Shown here: piece by piece, positions 34,269 to 45,812 of the stretch
Layout: each line of letters starts with the position of its first letter
Position numbering within the stretch: the stretch's first letter is position 1
Source: Salvia splendens
Lineage: Eukaryota; Streptophyta; Magnoliopsida; Lamiales; Lamiaceae
Length of the DNA stretch: 64,000 bases
Assembly: GCF_004379255.2 (NCBI RefSeq)
Contig: NC_056046.1
Span: 9,424,001-9,488,000, forward strand
Reading direction: 5' to 3'
Translations under genes and position numbers: made by a program
Notes under the pieces: generated by a model
What the model was told of the DNA's origin: nothing
Databases searched by the model: none
The model's input: the letters and a program-made list of their open reading frames with translations, nothing else

Positions 34269-35308
34269 TATATATATACTATTTCTTAATTTTATTTATG
34301 TGAAATGATATTATTTCTCTTTTTAACTAATTAATTGGCAATGTAAATTTAGTAGTACAAGAAAAATTATTTGGGTCACTGAGTGGCCGTTAGAATAACT
34401 ATATTAACATGCATATATAATTACTTTATCATATACTCAAATAATATCTGTGTCTTAATTAAAATTTATTAATGTTGTTTTATCATCATTAGTATAATAT
34501 AATAAAAACAACATTTTTTATAATATTAAAGAATTTAACTTAGGTAGTACCTGCTAATATTTGTTAAAACATGCACATGTATATTGAATTTCTAAAACTT
34601 TTCAAAGAATGAATTTTGTGAAAGTGTGTTTGTTTTGTTCGAAAAATATATACAAGGTGTTCTAATAACATATGTGTATGTGTTGCTTTAGTTCCTGAAC
34701 TTATTTAATTTTATATTTGTAATGATCTTATATAAGGATATTATATACAGTACATTTTTTATATTTAAAATCCACAAGGTAATAGTATTATTTCATTATT
34801 TCTCATTTATGTTGATTTATTAAGAATGTGTAACCAGTACGTGAAATTTATTTGGTTCGTGCATAGCAAGGGGATAAGTTAAACAAACTTGAAACTATTA
34901 GGTTCCAGCTTGTTTAAAGTATTTTGATGTTTCAACAAATTTTTATTGGGCTTTAATATGTTGTTATCCAATCAAATTGATACATTACATGACGAATTCA
35001 AAAAAATCTCCCCATGCATTTCTTTCGAATTTAAGTGTCAATGAGTTTCGATTAAAAGAGAATTAGAAAAATGTGAATTAAACTAGTTTTAAACTAAGCA
35101 GTAATATTATATCCCCGCCCACTCATTAAAAATGTTTTCAGACCACTTTGATCTTTATTGTAGTAATATCGATAGACTGACTTTTTGCACCTTTTAAAAA
35201 AAAATTTATTGAAATTACCTCAAGGCTCAATCTCTTAAGGGGTATTTATTATTTTTCTCATTTTACCGTATATGAATGATTTTTTTTCAGCATGAGATTT
35301 AAAAAATA

Positions 35309-35526
35309 CTTCCTCCGTAAATTAAAAATAGATATAGTTGTGTATGGCACAAGTTTTAATGTGAAATTGATAAAATAAGAGAGGGGGTGAGAGATGAGTA
35401 GTGTTAGTGGATTGTACGGTTCACATTATTATTAAATGTTTAAAACTTTCCATATTTAGAAAGTAGTCTAATTTTGGTGGACGACCCAAAATAGTAAAAT
35501 TTATCTATTTTTGTGGACAGAGAGAG
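35309..35526. mobile_element. Stowaway-like MITE
   Basis: Ends CTTCCTCCGTAAATTAAAAA and TTTGTGGACAGAGAGAG with TA on both sides. It shares internal sequence (TTAAAACTTTCCA, GGTGGACGACCCAAAAT) with the copy at about 41724-41955, so the two belong to one subfamily. Confidence 0.8.
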
Positions 35527-37026
35527 TAGTATTTATTGAGTTAAGTTGAGAGAGTAAAATATGAAAAGATAAAGTAAGAAAGATAGATAATATAAGGCTG
35601 AATAAAATAAAAGAGATTAAATATTATATTTTAATTAAAAATATAAAATCATTTATAATAAGATTTAAAAACAAAGGAAAATCAATCGTTGCATGGCTGA
35701 ATTTATAGGGGATGATTGCATGTCGGTTCTACAATTCTTTTCAAATTTTCACACTCAAATCCTTAGATAAAGAAATTGTATAATCTCATTCTTCACATTT
35801 CCTTCACCCCAAAAGGCCAAAACCATTCCCTTTATTCATATCTTTTTCACCAAAAGACGAAACGTCACAATAGAAATAATTGAAATAGTTTGTTTCTAAA
35901 TACGTCAATTTTTTTTTCCGTATTTAGCAATAATTTAGGTAGCACTACCTAAAAAATGATAAAGCTACCACTCTTCTCTTTCTTCTACAAACAAAATACT
36001 AACTTTTCGTGTGAATGCCTTTTCGATTTAGCGATGATTTTAAGGATTTATTTTCGCAACAAAGATAGTTCACGTACTCAAAGTCAAAGTGCAACCAATG
36101 ATATCCATTTTAAGAATTAGCCGACATGTCAGTGTAATGTTATTTTGCAATTTTTGCAAATAACAATTTTTGCAAAAATTAAGAAAGGGTGAAATATGAA
36201 ATGTGAAAGAAGATACTCCATCTATGATCCGTCCATAAAAAATAGTCTTATTTTTCAGTATCATGAATTTATTAATGATGAATTGATAAAGCAAGAGACA
36301 AAAAAATAGATAAAATATGAGGAAAAAATATAATTATTTTTCGTCGACACAAAAAAAATTTTAATCATTCAAAGATAAAGCAATGTGCATCAAAAGTTGA
36401 AATACACAAGAAATTTATCTTTCTCCCCTCAGGATTTGAGGGCATTTTCTATCAAAAAATTCAAAAAGTATAAATATCTTCATCAATATAACTACTCCGT
36501 ATATTAAAAATTATAACCGTCTATCCTAGGCATAGTTTTAGGCTTCAAGTGATTGAGAACTACATTTGATATTATAAGATAAGGGATGTACTTAAAAAAT
36601 ATCACTTTTTAAGTTTACAACTTCCTACCAATATTGGCCATTTGATTTTGGGGACGGATGCCTGCTAATATTCCACATCAGCATCGTTTTTTGTATTTAA
36701 AATTCATTTTTGAAAGCAAAAAGGGTATTATTGGAAGTTACTATTTATTCAGTTATGGTAAATTCCTAAACTGCCGATAATGTAGGGTGTGAAACACGGT
36801 AAGTTATAATATTCCTTTTTGTATGGTTGAATTGCAAAGATTTAATTACATTTCACTGCTGGAGAAGATTGTTCCAATCTTCAATTATCGTCTCGCATAT
36901 TCACACCACCGTAGTTCTATTTTTTATATATTGTGGAAAAATACTGACTGTGAATCTCGATTTTCATCCAAAAAATCGCGTCCAATTCGTCAGTTTGTGC
37001 GCAACATTTTTTGTAAAAAAATGTTA

Positions 37027-37226
37027 CTCCCTCTGTCTCATAATAAATGTCACACTTTCCTTTTTAGTTTGTCCCATAAAAAGATGTCATATTTCCTTTT
37101 TTGGAAAAAGCTTCCTCTCACATTAATATAAATATATTATTTTTTCTTTCCACCTAACACAAAACAACATCTATTAAAATCCCGTGTCATTCCTTAAGTG
37201 TGTCATTTACTATGGGATGGAGGGAG
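37027..37226. mobile_element. Stowaway MITE
   Basis: Ends CTCCCTCTGTCTCATAATAA and TATGGGATGGAGGGAG. The left flank is TA; the right flank is TT, so one duplication copy has mutated. The apparent ORFs at 36823-37131 run into this element and are not genes. Confidence 0.8.
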
Positions 37227-37858
37227 TTCTATATTATGCCCTGCAATATATGTGTAACCATATGCAATATATACCATATGGAATACAATATAGTATACTG
37301 CATCCTATATGTGCATTACTTTTACTGAACCTTTATTTTTTCAAAAAAACGACCTTGTTTTGAAGCTTCAAATTTCAGTGCATTGAATGCACGATTAATT
37401 GCATGAGTAAGCACAAAGTTGCATCCAAATAACTTTATAAATTTTTCGGGAGGATTACCTTGTTTAATAACTTTTGCAAAGTAAACAAATACTATATTGT
37501 TTCTAATAGCAAATTAAGCACAATCAAAAAAAGTTAAGCAAAAGCAAGAAGAAATTAAGCAAAGCATACAACTTTATACGTCAAAAAGACATCTATGCTG
37601 AATTTTAAACAAATTAAGCACAATGAAGGAGAAAATAAGCAACACTAACACACTTAAGCAAAAAAAACCAAAGCTGTGTATTCCAAAACATTTGCTGCTA
37701 GTTTAAAATTCTAACATTAGCTGTTCAAAACAAAATGTACTATCACAAAATGGCTACATCAATAAAAAAATGTAAAAACTGGTCAAAACACAACCATCTA
37801 GCTATACGAGGGGAATTACAATCAGTCTCAACTATAACCATAGCCTAGTCTACAACGA

Positions 37859-38420
37859 ATTGTAGACAACCTTTCGGGAAGCCAAGTGTGTGACATGGAC
37901 ATCGTCGGCATCAATATGCAAGCTCTGGTTTCCAGATAGTGTGATGCTGCTATCCGCAATCTGAAGATTGGACAGTATCCAGTACGAATATGGCAAAACA
38001 AATTACACTAAAAATGAGAGAGCTTTCACAGTAAATGAGTCTCAAATAGTAGAATTCAATCAGAAAACCATCGATCACGCAAATAATCAGTCGCAAGAAG
38101 CAGATACGATACACACAAATTGCATAAGCCCTAAAATTTACAGAAGATTACCAGCAACCAAGAATTTAAAAACCCGAACGTCGTGATGTTTACCTGAAAT
38201 TTACCTTTTCATGATGTTTCACCGGCGTCGGTCTCTGGAAGGGTTCGAAATTCAGTTATCAAAAACGCAACTTCGTTCTCTCCGGTGATGTGAGAATCGG
38301 CGGATTTAAGCTAGGGTTTTGCAGAGAGAAGAGGTTTTCGGATGAATTGGAGAGAGGGTTGAAAGGTTGGAATTGAATTGAATATGAGCGATCGTGTATG
38401 GAGTGATTGCTGAAATCCAG
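37859..38420 (-). pseudogene. Orphan two-exon gene-like unit of unknown identity
   Basis: On the minus strand a C/T-rich leader with AAACCCTAGC and CCGGAGAGAACG (about 38400-38205) ends at a short ATGAAAAG followed by a donor GTAAAT. A well-formed acceptor TTCAG at about 37966 opens an exon whose best frame reads IADSSITLSGNQSLHIDADD, then VHVTHLASRKVVYNSL and TAG (37859-37861). The balanced composition looks like genuine coding sequence. Joining exon 1 from its only ATG puts the last exon in a different frame from that reading, so internal exons may be missing or the start is elsewhere. I do not recognise the family. Confidence 0.4.
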
Positions 38421-39129
38421 CGCCTCCTATGTTATGAACTGACCAAATTAACCTTCTATGCAATAAAAAGACTCTCGCATGCAACTCCCGTTGATGAAAT
38501 CAACACCACACATCTCTACATCTAACCACTTTTTTAAGTAGGATGTTATAACTCTAAGTGTACCTGGAGTCTAGTGCTCCCCTATAACATAATTCATGAA
38601 TTAACACGTGATGCTAAACCGTCATAATATGGCCAGTCATAAAACTGAAAAAATAATAAAATATTGTACAATTAATGCTAAATCAATGAAGTTAGTGCAT
38701 CTAAAGTATCAATATTTTAAAGACTAATATATCCTTACATATACAATACTCCATACTAGTATTGTTTTTGTATTTTCAAATAAAAATGCATTTGTATCTA
38801 ACCAACAATTTGATAATTCGGACTTCAACTCAATTCTCCATTTTTGACTTAGACCAGAAAATCAATATATCGCATGAGGGAAAAAAATAGTTTTTCCTTT
38901 ATTATAGTCATTTACCAATGCATACATTTAAAAAATTTTGAACCTTACACTTTAGTTAAATTACGTAATTTAACAATTTTGTTCAGTTTTAACAATACTA
39001 ATTGTAGTCGAACATATACTATATCATACTAATTCAAAATGAGGTACTGAAAATTATTTAGGTTATTAATATGTATAACTAACCTAGAAGTCATAATATA
39101 AACCTGCTCATGATATATAAATTATTATA

Positions 39130-39375
39130 GGGTAGTGATAAAGTGCAAATTCATATATTGTACAAATTTCAAACTAGGATCTGGACCGTTAAAAAATATC
39201 AACAGATAAAAAAATAGTAGCAACAGAAAATGTCAACACAATTTTAACACAACATCAACCGTTAACATTGTGTTGACATTTCTGTTGCAACTATTTTGTC
39301 ATTTGTTGATATTTTCTAACGGTTCAGATCATAACTTGGAGTTTGTACAATATTTAGAGTTTGCATTTGATCACG
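39130..39375. mobile_element. Foldback-type MITE, family unknown
   Basis: Imperfect inverted ends TGATAAAGTGCAAA and (right, reverse complement) TGATCAAATGCAAA surround a largely self-complementary interior. GACCGTTAAAAAATATCAAC pairs with GTTGATATTTTCTAACGGTTC, and TTGCAACTATTTTGTC pairs with the left arm. The borders are approximate and no clear target duplication is seen. Confidence 0.6.
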
Positions 39376-39540
39376 TTCCAATTACTATATTATTAATAAT
39401 TTTTTATGTTTAGCTTCACTTATTTAAACTAATAAAATTTCTATAAAATAACTATCCCTGGTATTTAAATAACTTGTCAATAATACATGTAAAAATATAA
39501 CAATATATTGATATAAATAATTCAATTTTAATTATACTAC

Positions 39541-39767
39541 TCCCTCCGTCCACAAATAAACTTTCCATTTTGTCATTTTTATCCGTACACTAAGAAAATA
39601 TCTCATTTTTTTACTATTTTTTAATTAACCTCACATTCCACTAACTTTAGCATTTTATTAGTATTAAACTAATATGTATCCACATTCCATTATTTTTTTT
39701 CCATTACATTTCTTTAAATATGTGGCACGTCAAATTGAGCCTATATATTATTCATGGACGGAGGGAG
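39541..39767. mobile_element. Stowaway MITE
   Basis: Ends CTCCCTCCGTCCACAAATAA and TTCATGGACGGAGGGAG with TA duplications (39539-39540, 39768-39769). 227 bp. Confidence 0.9.
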
Positions 39768-40304
39768 TACTGTTTAATTATCGATTCTAATGAAATAATT
39801 TAATTTTAACTAAAATGCATCTTTAATAATTAAAAAATGAAGTAGTAATAATTAATAATTTGTCAAAATATTTCAGTTTTAATATATACTCCATTTAACC
39901 TTGGTATTGTTCACAACATGCTTACTAATAAGGAAATGTATCGCTACAAATAAAAAATTGAATTTCTTTTTATTACTATTTCTTTTTAAAATGATAGAGA
40001 ATTAAATTTTGATTTTGAAGTAACTTGTAAAATTAATAAGTTAATGATGATTTTAAAGAATTAAAATGAAAGAATAATTTTAAGATGGACTAAATGAGAA
40101 TATTGTTCACAGATGATACCCACATAGTATACTTAGTATACTACTAGCACAATAATGCTATCTCTCCTTCTCACAAAAATAATTGCATTCTAATTATTTT
40201 TTTCAATTGATCTTTCATTGAATAAATTTGGCATTATAAAGTTTAATTAATGTTTTGAAAAATTGAATGTTTCAATTAAACTTATATTGAATTAATAAAT
40301 ATTA

Positions 40305-41356
40305 AAGTAAAAGCCAAAACTGGTCCTAAACATATGTTCATTTTATGTTTTGGTCATAGACATTATCTTTTGAATTTTTGGATCTCAAACATTTCAACTC
40401 GGATCACAATCGGTCCAAAGTTAACTATTTCGTCAAATTTTAACGGTCAACGTTTTTAATCTCGATTTTGACCAAATTAAGCTGTTAAATAACACAACAA
40501 AATTTAGCAACGGAACAAATCCGTCACTAATTGAGAGATTCCAAAATTAATAAAAAAAGGAATCCAAGTGCTTGTATCTCTGTGTTTGTGTGTCAAGGAT
40601 GGATAGAGAGAGAGGCATTTTTAGTAACTGTGCATCCAAAAATAAAATAAAAAATCTATTCGGAAACCCCTCCCTCCGCCGCCTTCCTCCTCCGCAGTTT
40701 CGATTCTGGACCCTAATTCGACCCAATCGCAGCATCCGCCGGTCTACAAGATCAACAAAAACGATTTCCGCGACGTCGTTCAGAAGCTCGCCGGCGCACG
40801 TCGTCCAGGCCGCCGAGCTCGCGCCTGCAGAGGATTCGCCCCGCTCCCCTCGCTCAAATCGTCAACCGTCCCCAAATTAGCGGCGTCCAGCAGCCGTCGA
40901 CGCCTCTGCCACCGCTACCGTCCGTTCACCCGGCGGCGGAGTCACCGATTTCCGCCTACATGCGGTTTTTCTAGACTCGGCTTCAGCTTCTTCGTCTTAT
41001 TGGCCTTCTGCTCATCGGCCTTCGTCTAAGAACTAAATCTGAAATAAATGCAATAAAAAATTGAAAAGGAACCTTGAGAAAAGGGTGCCGCAGTTTCATC
41101 GATACTCTCTTCTGCCATAGGTTTTCGAATGAGCTTTGAAATCTCCCAATCGGTGACGGATTTGTTCGGTTGCTAAATTTTGTTGTATTTAGCTGTTTAA
41201 TTTGGTCAAAATCAAGATTAAAAACGTGACCGTTAAAATTTGACGGAATAGTTAACTTTGGACCGATTGTGATCCGAGTTGAAATGTTTGGGATCCAAAA
41301 ATTCAAAAAATAATGTCTAGGACCAAAATCATAAAATGAGCATGTTGACTTTACTC
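40305..41356 (+). mobile_element. Pack-MULE with long terminal inverted repeats
   Basis: A 1,052-bp element flanked by a perfect 9-bp duplication TAAATATTA (40296-40304 and 41357-41365), typical of Mutator-like elements. The arms (about 40305-40540 and 41140-41356) are long inverted repeats sharing, among others, TTCATTTTATG, AACTCGGATCACAATCGGTC and TTAACTATTTCGTCAAATTT on the left with their complements on the right. The interior has a quite different, GC-rich composition and encodes recognisable host protein sequence. No transposase is present. Confidence 0.9.
40739..40974 (+). pseudogene. Captured VQ-motif protein gene fragment
   Basis: Inside the Pack-MULE one frame reads PVYKINKNDFRDVVQKLAGA, containing the VQ core (FxxxVQ) of plant VQ proteins, which bind WRKY transcription factors or MAP kinases. 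A second frame then reads PSSRLQRIRPAPLAQIVNRP and continues with a proline-rich stretch to PAAESPISAYMRF and a stop at 40972-40974, matching the C terminus of the same family (PxxAESPxSxYMR-type end). The frame switch near 40800-40812 implies a small deletion after the VQ core. Only part of the gene is present and the N terminus is absent. GC content is far above the flanks. Confidence 0.75.
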
Positions 41357-41365
41357 TAAATATTA

Positions 41366-42354
41366 TCACGAGACAATGTACTCCCCATCACTACATATAA
41401 TTTAAAAACATCTGAAGTGGATAAAAACTTAATGTTAAACTTAAAATAATTTTTTTAAATAAGGTGGCGAATTCTCCGAAATAGCATCAAATATATAAAG
41501 TGCATTGCACCCTCTAATACTTTGACGTATATATTTGCTTAAAACAAAACTACTTATGCCAAGAAAGATTAATAAGAGGAAAGTGTGGTTCTCTTGAAGT
41601 TTTATTTTTGTTTTGTTTTGTTTTGTTTTAATTAATATGGCAAGAGAGATTGGAAAAAAATGCGTTTATATTTTTTGACCTTTTAGTAATTTGTTTTGTA
41701 TTGTGTTAATTAAAAATTATATTATCTTCGTCCACTAAAAATAGACATAATTTTGTATGGCATGGGATTTAATGTGTAATTGTTAAAGTAAGAGAGATAA
41801 GAAAAAAGTAAGAGAGAAGAAATGATTGTGGATTATGGGTTCTATATTATTATAGTAGTATTAAAAAGTTTAAAACTTTCCAAATTTAGAAATTGGTCTA
41901 ATTTTGGTGGACGACCCAAAATGCTAAAACTGTTCTATTTTTTGTGGACGGATGCATTATATTGTAAACATATTACTACAATTTTCATACTAATCAGTAT
42001 ACACATAACTATATCAATAATATATAAATCAGTTAATTTTAAATTATTTTTTATTTTAAATGTTTGTATGAAGGTATCTAAAATAAACAAATTATGATAA
42101 AATTAAAACTTTAATTAAAACTAACTTTATATCTCCATTTTGCAGTTTCAATCTTTCACGCCCATTTCCATAAAGTACATTGAAGAATTCTAATATTGGT
42201 AAAGGGTTGTTTAGTAAAAACATAAACATTAAATAGTGTTATTAACTTCTCTGATATATGTTTCTTGCCTATAATAACCATAATGCCCTATTATGGCCAT
42301 TGGCCACAGTCACAACGTGGCCAAATAGCTTTTCCCCTAACATTTACAGTTCTC
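41366..42354. other. Intergenic, AT-rich, with one diverged MITE
   Basis: Between the Pack-MULE and the Harbinger pair. It contains the Stowaway-like copy at about 41724-41955 and a TTTTG microrepeat near 41610. No gene. Confidence 0.5.
41724..41955. mobile_element. Diverged Stowaway-like MITE
   Basis: Arms ATCTTCGTCCACTAAAAATA and TATTTTTTGTGGACGGAT pair imperfectly. The interior matches the copy at 35309-35526. An ORF running through it is an artefact. Confidence 0.65.
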
Positions 42355-42357
42355 TTA

Positions 42358-43819
42358 GGGTGTCCACTATAAGGTGGACACGCCCAATAGCTCCGCCCCA
42401 GTTTTTTGTCCATAGCCTCAATTTTTTGTCCATAGCCCCAAAATTCTATTTCCGCCACTATAGTGGACAACTCCAATAGCCCCAAAATTTTATAATCAAT
42501 TTTCATTTTTAAATATTTTTTAGTTTCAATCAAGTGTAATTTAAATAATCGCAGTGTAAATAACTAGAATACGAGGTAATTAGGCCGAATATTCGTTGTA
42601 TTGCATACCGGTAAAATTATACAACGAATAATGAAAATAAAATACAACAACAAAACTCCGGCACCGTCTACTCGGTGTCGGAGTCGGCTTCCTCGTCTTC
42701 CTCTTCTTCTTCTTCTCCTCCTCCTCTCTCGCTGCTGCCGGCCGCGGTATCCCCGGGCGCATTATCAACCAACCCCAGTCGACTCTCAAGCCGATTGATG
42801 AGCCTCTTGTAGACGTTCTTGACGTACGGGTCAGTTTCCCCTGCGTATGACCTGCATACGTCTTGCAGTTGTTGCATCAACGTTACGTCTATGCTATTGG
42901 CCAATACCTCGTGGGGTTGCACCGTGGGCTGTGGGATTGGGGCAGACTGGGGGATGCGCGATCCGGACGCGGCCGCCGTTTGGCGGGAAGCACTTCTACC
43001 TCCTCTGGCTCTGCGGATAGAGGCCTGTTGTCCCATGGGCCGTCGTCGCCTAATGTGAGTCGCGGCTGGCTCTTCGACTTGCTCGTCGGACTGCTCGAAC
43101 TCGTGCGAGCCGCTCCCACTGCTGTATTCCCCGGCAAGGTTGTGCCTTGTGCGCTTCGAGCCACCGGCTGTTTCCACCTCGTTCGCCACGATCGACCTGA
43201 ATTTCGGACAATCCGCGAGGACAAGATACTCCTCCCACAAGGTGAACGACTCAGATTCCGTTGTAAAGCGGGCGGCGTTGGTGAGGATCTCCACGACTGA
43301 GATGGAGGAAGGGGTGGACTCGATGCCCACGGTGGTGGTGATTGATTCCAACTCCAAGACTGTGACGGAGCCGCATATCCGCCAAATCCCGACGGCTGAG
43401 AAGCATATCCGGCAAAACCCGACGGCTGAGATGGATTGCTGTCATATCCCGATTCCTCAGTGTCGGGTGATTCGTCGTCTCCTCGGTGCATTTTGTAGAG
43501 AGTGTTTTTGTAGAAAGTGGGTGTATGGATGTTGTGAAAATGGGAGTGGGAGAGGAGGGAGAGTGGTATTTATATAGATATGAAAAACGAAAAAAAAAAA
43601 AATTCAAACCATGCGGCTAATCGCAACCGCCGCGGCTAATCTTCGTGGCACTATAGGCGCCGCGCCTATAGGCGCGGCTATAGCCACCCCGCCGCCCTCC
43701 CCCCCACCAGCCGCGTCCACCCTCGCGGCGGACACCCCCTCCACTATAATAGCCGCGCCTACCGCCCCGCTTCCGCCCCGCTCGCGGCTATAGCCGCGTC
43801 CACATTATAGTGGACGCTC
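42358..43819 (-). mobile_element. PIF/Harbinger element A: ORF1-type gene only
   Basis: A 1,462-bp element flanked by TTA (42355-42357 and 43820-43822). Its ends are inverted repeats GGGTGTCCACTATAA and (right, reverse complement) GAGCGTCCACTATAA. Subterminal zones are rich in GCCCCGCCC and CTATAGCCGCG motifs. The single gene runs on the minus strand from a TATTTATATAG promoter-like sequence near 43570. Ends, promoter position and the 3' non-coding segment (AAATTATACAACGAA type) match element B, which begins about 100 bp further on and carries the transposase. Confidence 0.9.
42668..43491 (-). pseudogene. Harbinger ORF1-type protein with the SANT core deleted and a frameshift
   Basis: The frame starting at 43491 (MHRGDDESPDTEESGYDSNP) gives a low-complexity N-terminal leader with SQPSGF repeats and SQSW motifs, like other plant Harbinger ORF1 proteins. 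The correct downstream part lies in another frame from about 43290: FTLWEEYLVLADCPKFRSIV, GSKRTRHNLAGEYSSGSG, RRRPMGQQASIRRARGGR, VTLMQQLQDVCRSYAGETDP and an acidic end (EEEEEEDEEADSDTE). The SANT/Myb-like core seen in the copy at 1872 is missing between the two. I infer an internal deletion that also broke the frame. Confidence 0.7.
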
Positions 43820-43920
43820 TTATTCTTACTTATTTAACGAAATGCAAGCAGGCCCCACAATGACTGCGGTGGGAACCAACAACTTAACACGTGTATATAC
43901 ATTTGTAAAGAGTCAAATAA

Positions 43921-45812
43921 TAGTGTCAACTATAAGGGGAACAACTCCAATAGCCCCGCCCCTTTTTTGTCCATAGTCACAGTTTTTTTGTATGCGTCCA
44001 AAAAAAAATGTCCATCTAGGTGGACACTCCCAACAGCCCCAATTTTTTTCGTTTATTTTAATTCAATTATAATTAAAATTATCGAACTATACGTAATTAG
44101 AAAAAACGGCTATAAGTAAAGAAATTAAAATTAAACACTACATTTTCGTCGTATTAAAGTACTGGAAAAATTATACAACGAAATATTAATCTATTGAACA
44201 TCACGATGATGTTCACACTGCGCCGCCACCTCCCCTACGTGTCCAAACTTCTTCAATCAAATCAGCCTGGAGTGCGGTATGTGTTGTGCTCCTGCACATA
44301 TCAGTGAAACATTGGATCAAATATTCATTGCTCCGTGGTACGCCCATCTGGATCGGCGTAGAGGCAACACCGTTACTTGTACTTGCGCCATCTTCCGGTG
44401 CCCAGCGCTCTGCAGCAAATCCTTCATCTTCTATTATCATATTATGCAATATGATACATGCTAACATAATATTCGCAACATCATCTTCGTGCCAAACTCA
44501 TGCCGAGCACCGTATAATGGCCCATCGCACTTGGAGGACACCAAAAGCTCGCTCAACATCCTTCCTAGCAGCCTCTTGTTTTCGAGCAAAATATTGTTTC
44601 TTCGGTCCAACCGGTTGGCGAACTGTCTTGACGAATACTGGCCACTGAAGATATATCCCATCTGCCAAATAGTATCCCCTACTGTACTGCGTGTCGTTGG
44701 CTACGAAGCTGATTTCGAGACCCTCCCCCTGGCACTCATCATTGAATATAGGCGATGACTGAAGAACATTGATGTCGTTGTTCGAACATGCAACACCGAA
44801 ATACGCATGCCAGATCCGCAAAAGGTAGTCAGCAACGGCTTCCAGGATCATCGAGGGATGTCTGCCTTTGAAACCAGTAGTGAACTGGCCTTTCCACGCC
44901 ACCAGACAGTTTCTCCACTCCCAATGCATGTAATCGATGCTTCCTAACATTTATGGGGAACCGTGAACAGCACCGTGCATATCTAGCAGTCTTTGGCACT
45001 CATCAGGGGTGAGTTTTCGTAGGAACTCCCTACCAAATATTTCCCGGATCCCCTTACAAAACTGCCTGAGCATCGTTAGGCTAGTCGTCTCACCCATCTG
45101 TAGGTATTCGTCGAACATATCAGCCGGTCCGGCATAGGCAAGCTGCCGGATTGCAGCGGTGCACTTCTGAAGAGTAGACAGCCCGATCCGGCCAGTGCAA
45201 TCACTTCGGAGGGTGAAGCACCGGTACCGTTCCGCCAAATTCGTCGCTATATGGTTGAAGAGTCGTTGCGACATTTTGAATCGCCGACGGAAAATCTCGG
45301 GTGGATAACGAGGGTTATCCACAAAGTAGTCCGACATTAGACGCTGGTGCGCTCCGCTATGGTCTCGTTGGATGGTCCGACGACGAGTAATCGCACGAGG
45401 AATCGCGGCCTCCGCGATCTCCGCCGCGCGCGCTGCATGCTCCGCGTCGGCGTCGTTCTGCACCTCTTGAATCAGAGAATTCCACGCCTCGTTCCACAAA
45501 TCGCCTATTTTAAATACCAATGGAATCCACAAATTTTAGTGAGAGAAAGCATGAGTGGAGAATTGGAATGATGTAAAAATAATGAGTGAAATGAGGTGTA
45601 TTTATATGTAAATTAAATTGAATTTAAAAAAAAACAAAAAATACCGCCCCGCCGCAAACCGCCCCCACTATAGGCCGGCGCGTCCTCGCACATTTCTCGG
45701 CGGAAGGCCTTCCGCCCCCTTTTTTTTTGTCCGCTTCGGGGCGGACGTCCCGCCCACTATAGACCGCCCCGCCTTCGCTCCCGCCGGCGCGCCTATACTA
45801 TAGTGGACACTC
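43921..45812 (-). mobile_element. PIF/Harbinger element B: transposase gene only
   Basis: A 1,892-bp element flanked by TAA (43918-43920 and 45813-45815). Its ends pair as TAGTGTCAACTATA and (right, reverse complement) GAGTGTCCACTATA, the same terminal sequence as element A. Both subterminal zones resemble those of A (CCAATAGCCCCGCCCC on the left; a GC-rich CGCCCCGCC zone at about 45640-45795). The only gene is the minus-strand transposase, with no ORF1-type protein present. Confidence 0.9.
44213..45532 (-). pseudogene. HARBI1-type DDE transposase with two in-frame stops
   Basis: One continuous minus-strand frame of about 440 codons. The N-terminal part contains RFKMSQRLFNHIATNLAERY, GLSTLQKCTAAIRQLAYAGP and EFLRKLTPDECQRLLDMHGA. 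Then comes the catalytic core: GSIDYMHWEW (first Asp), SNNDINVLQSSPIFND (second Asp), GYYLADGIYLQWPVFVKTV and ARKDVERAFGVLQVRW (Glu), ending in ACIILHNMIIEDE and a variable tail. This is the plant Harbinger transposase, which cuts element ends and inserts at TWA. Two in-frame stops interrupt it: TAA at 44951-44953, just before the first catalytic block, and TGA at about 44498-44500. No frameshift is visible, so the copy died recently or an almost identical active relative exists. The true start codon is uncertain. Confidence 0.85.

Larger units (their letters stand above)
32150..40295. other. Long AT-rich gene-poor region with MITE remnants
   Basis: About 8 kb of sequence with no supported gene apart from the orphan unit at about 37859-38420. 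MITEs at 33041, 34038, 35309, 37027, 39130 and 39541 are listed separately. A half Stowaway arm (CTCCATCTATGATCCGTCCA) lies near 36214. Around 37500-37670 the phrase TTAAGCA recurs about eight times without a fixed period. ORFs here are short and cross MITEs. Confidence 0.5.

Noticed and set aside
36823..37131. Two overlapping plus-strand ORFs of about 100 residues
   Set aside because: Both run into a Stowaway MITE and have no recognisable domain.
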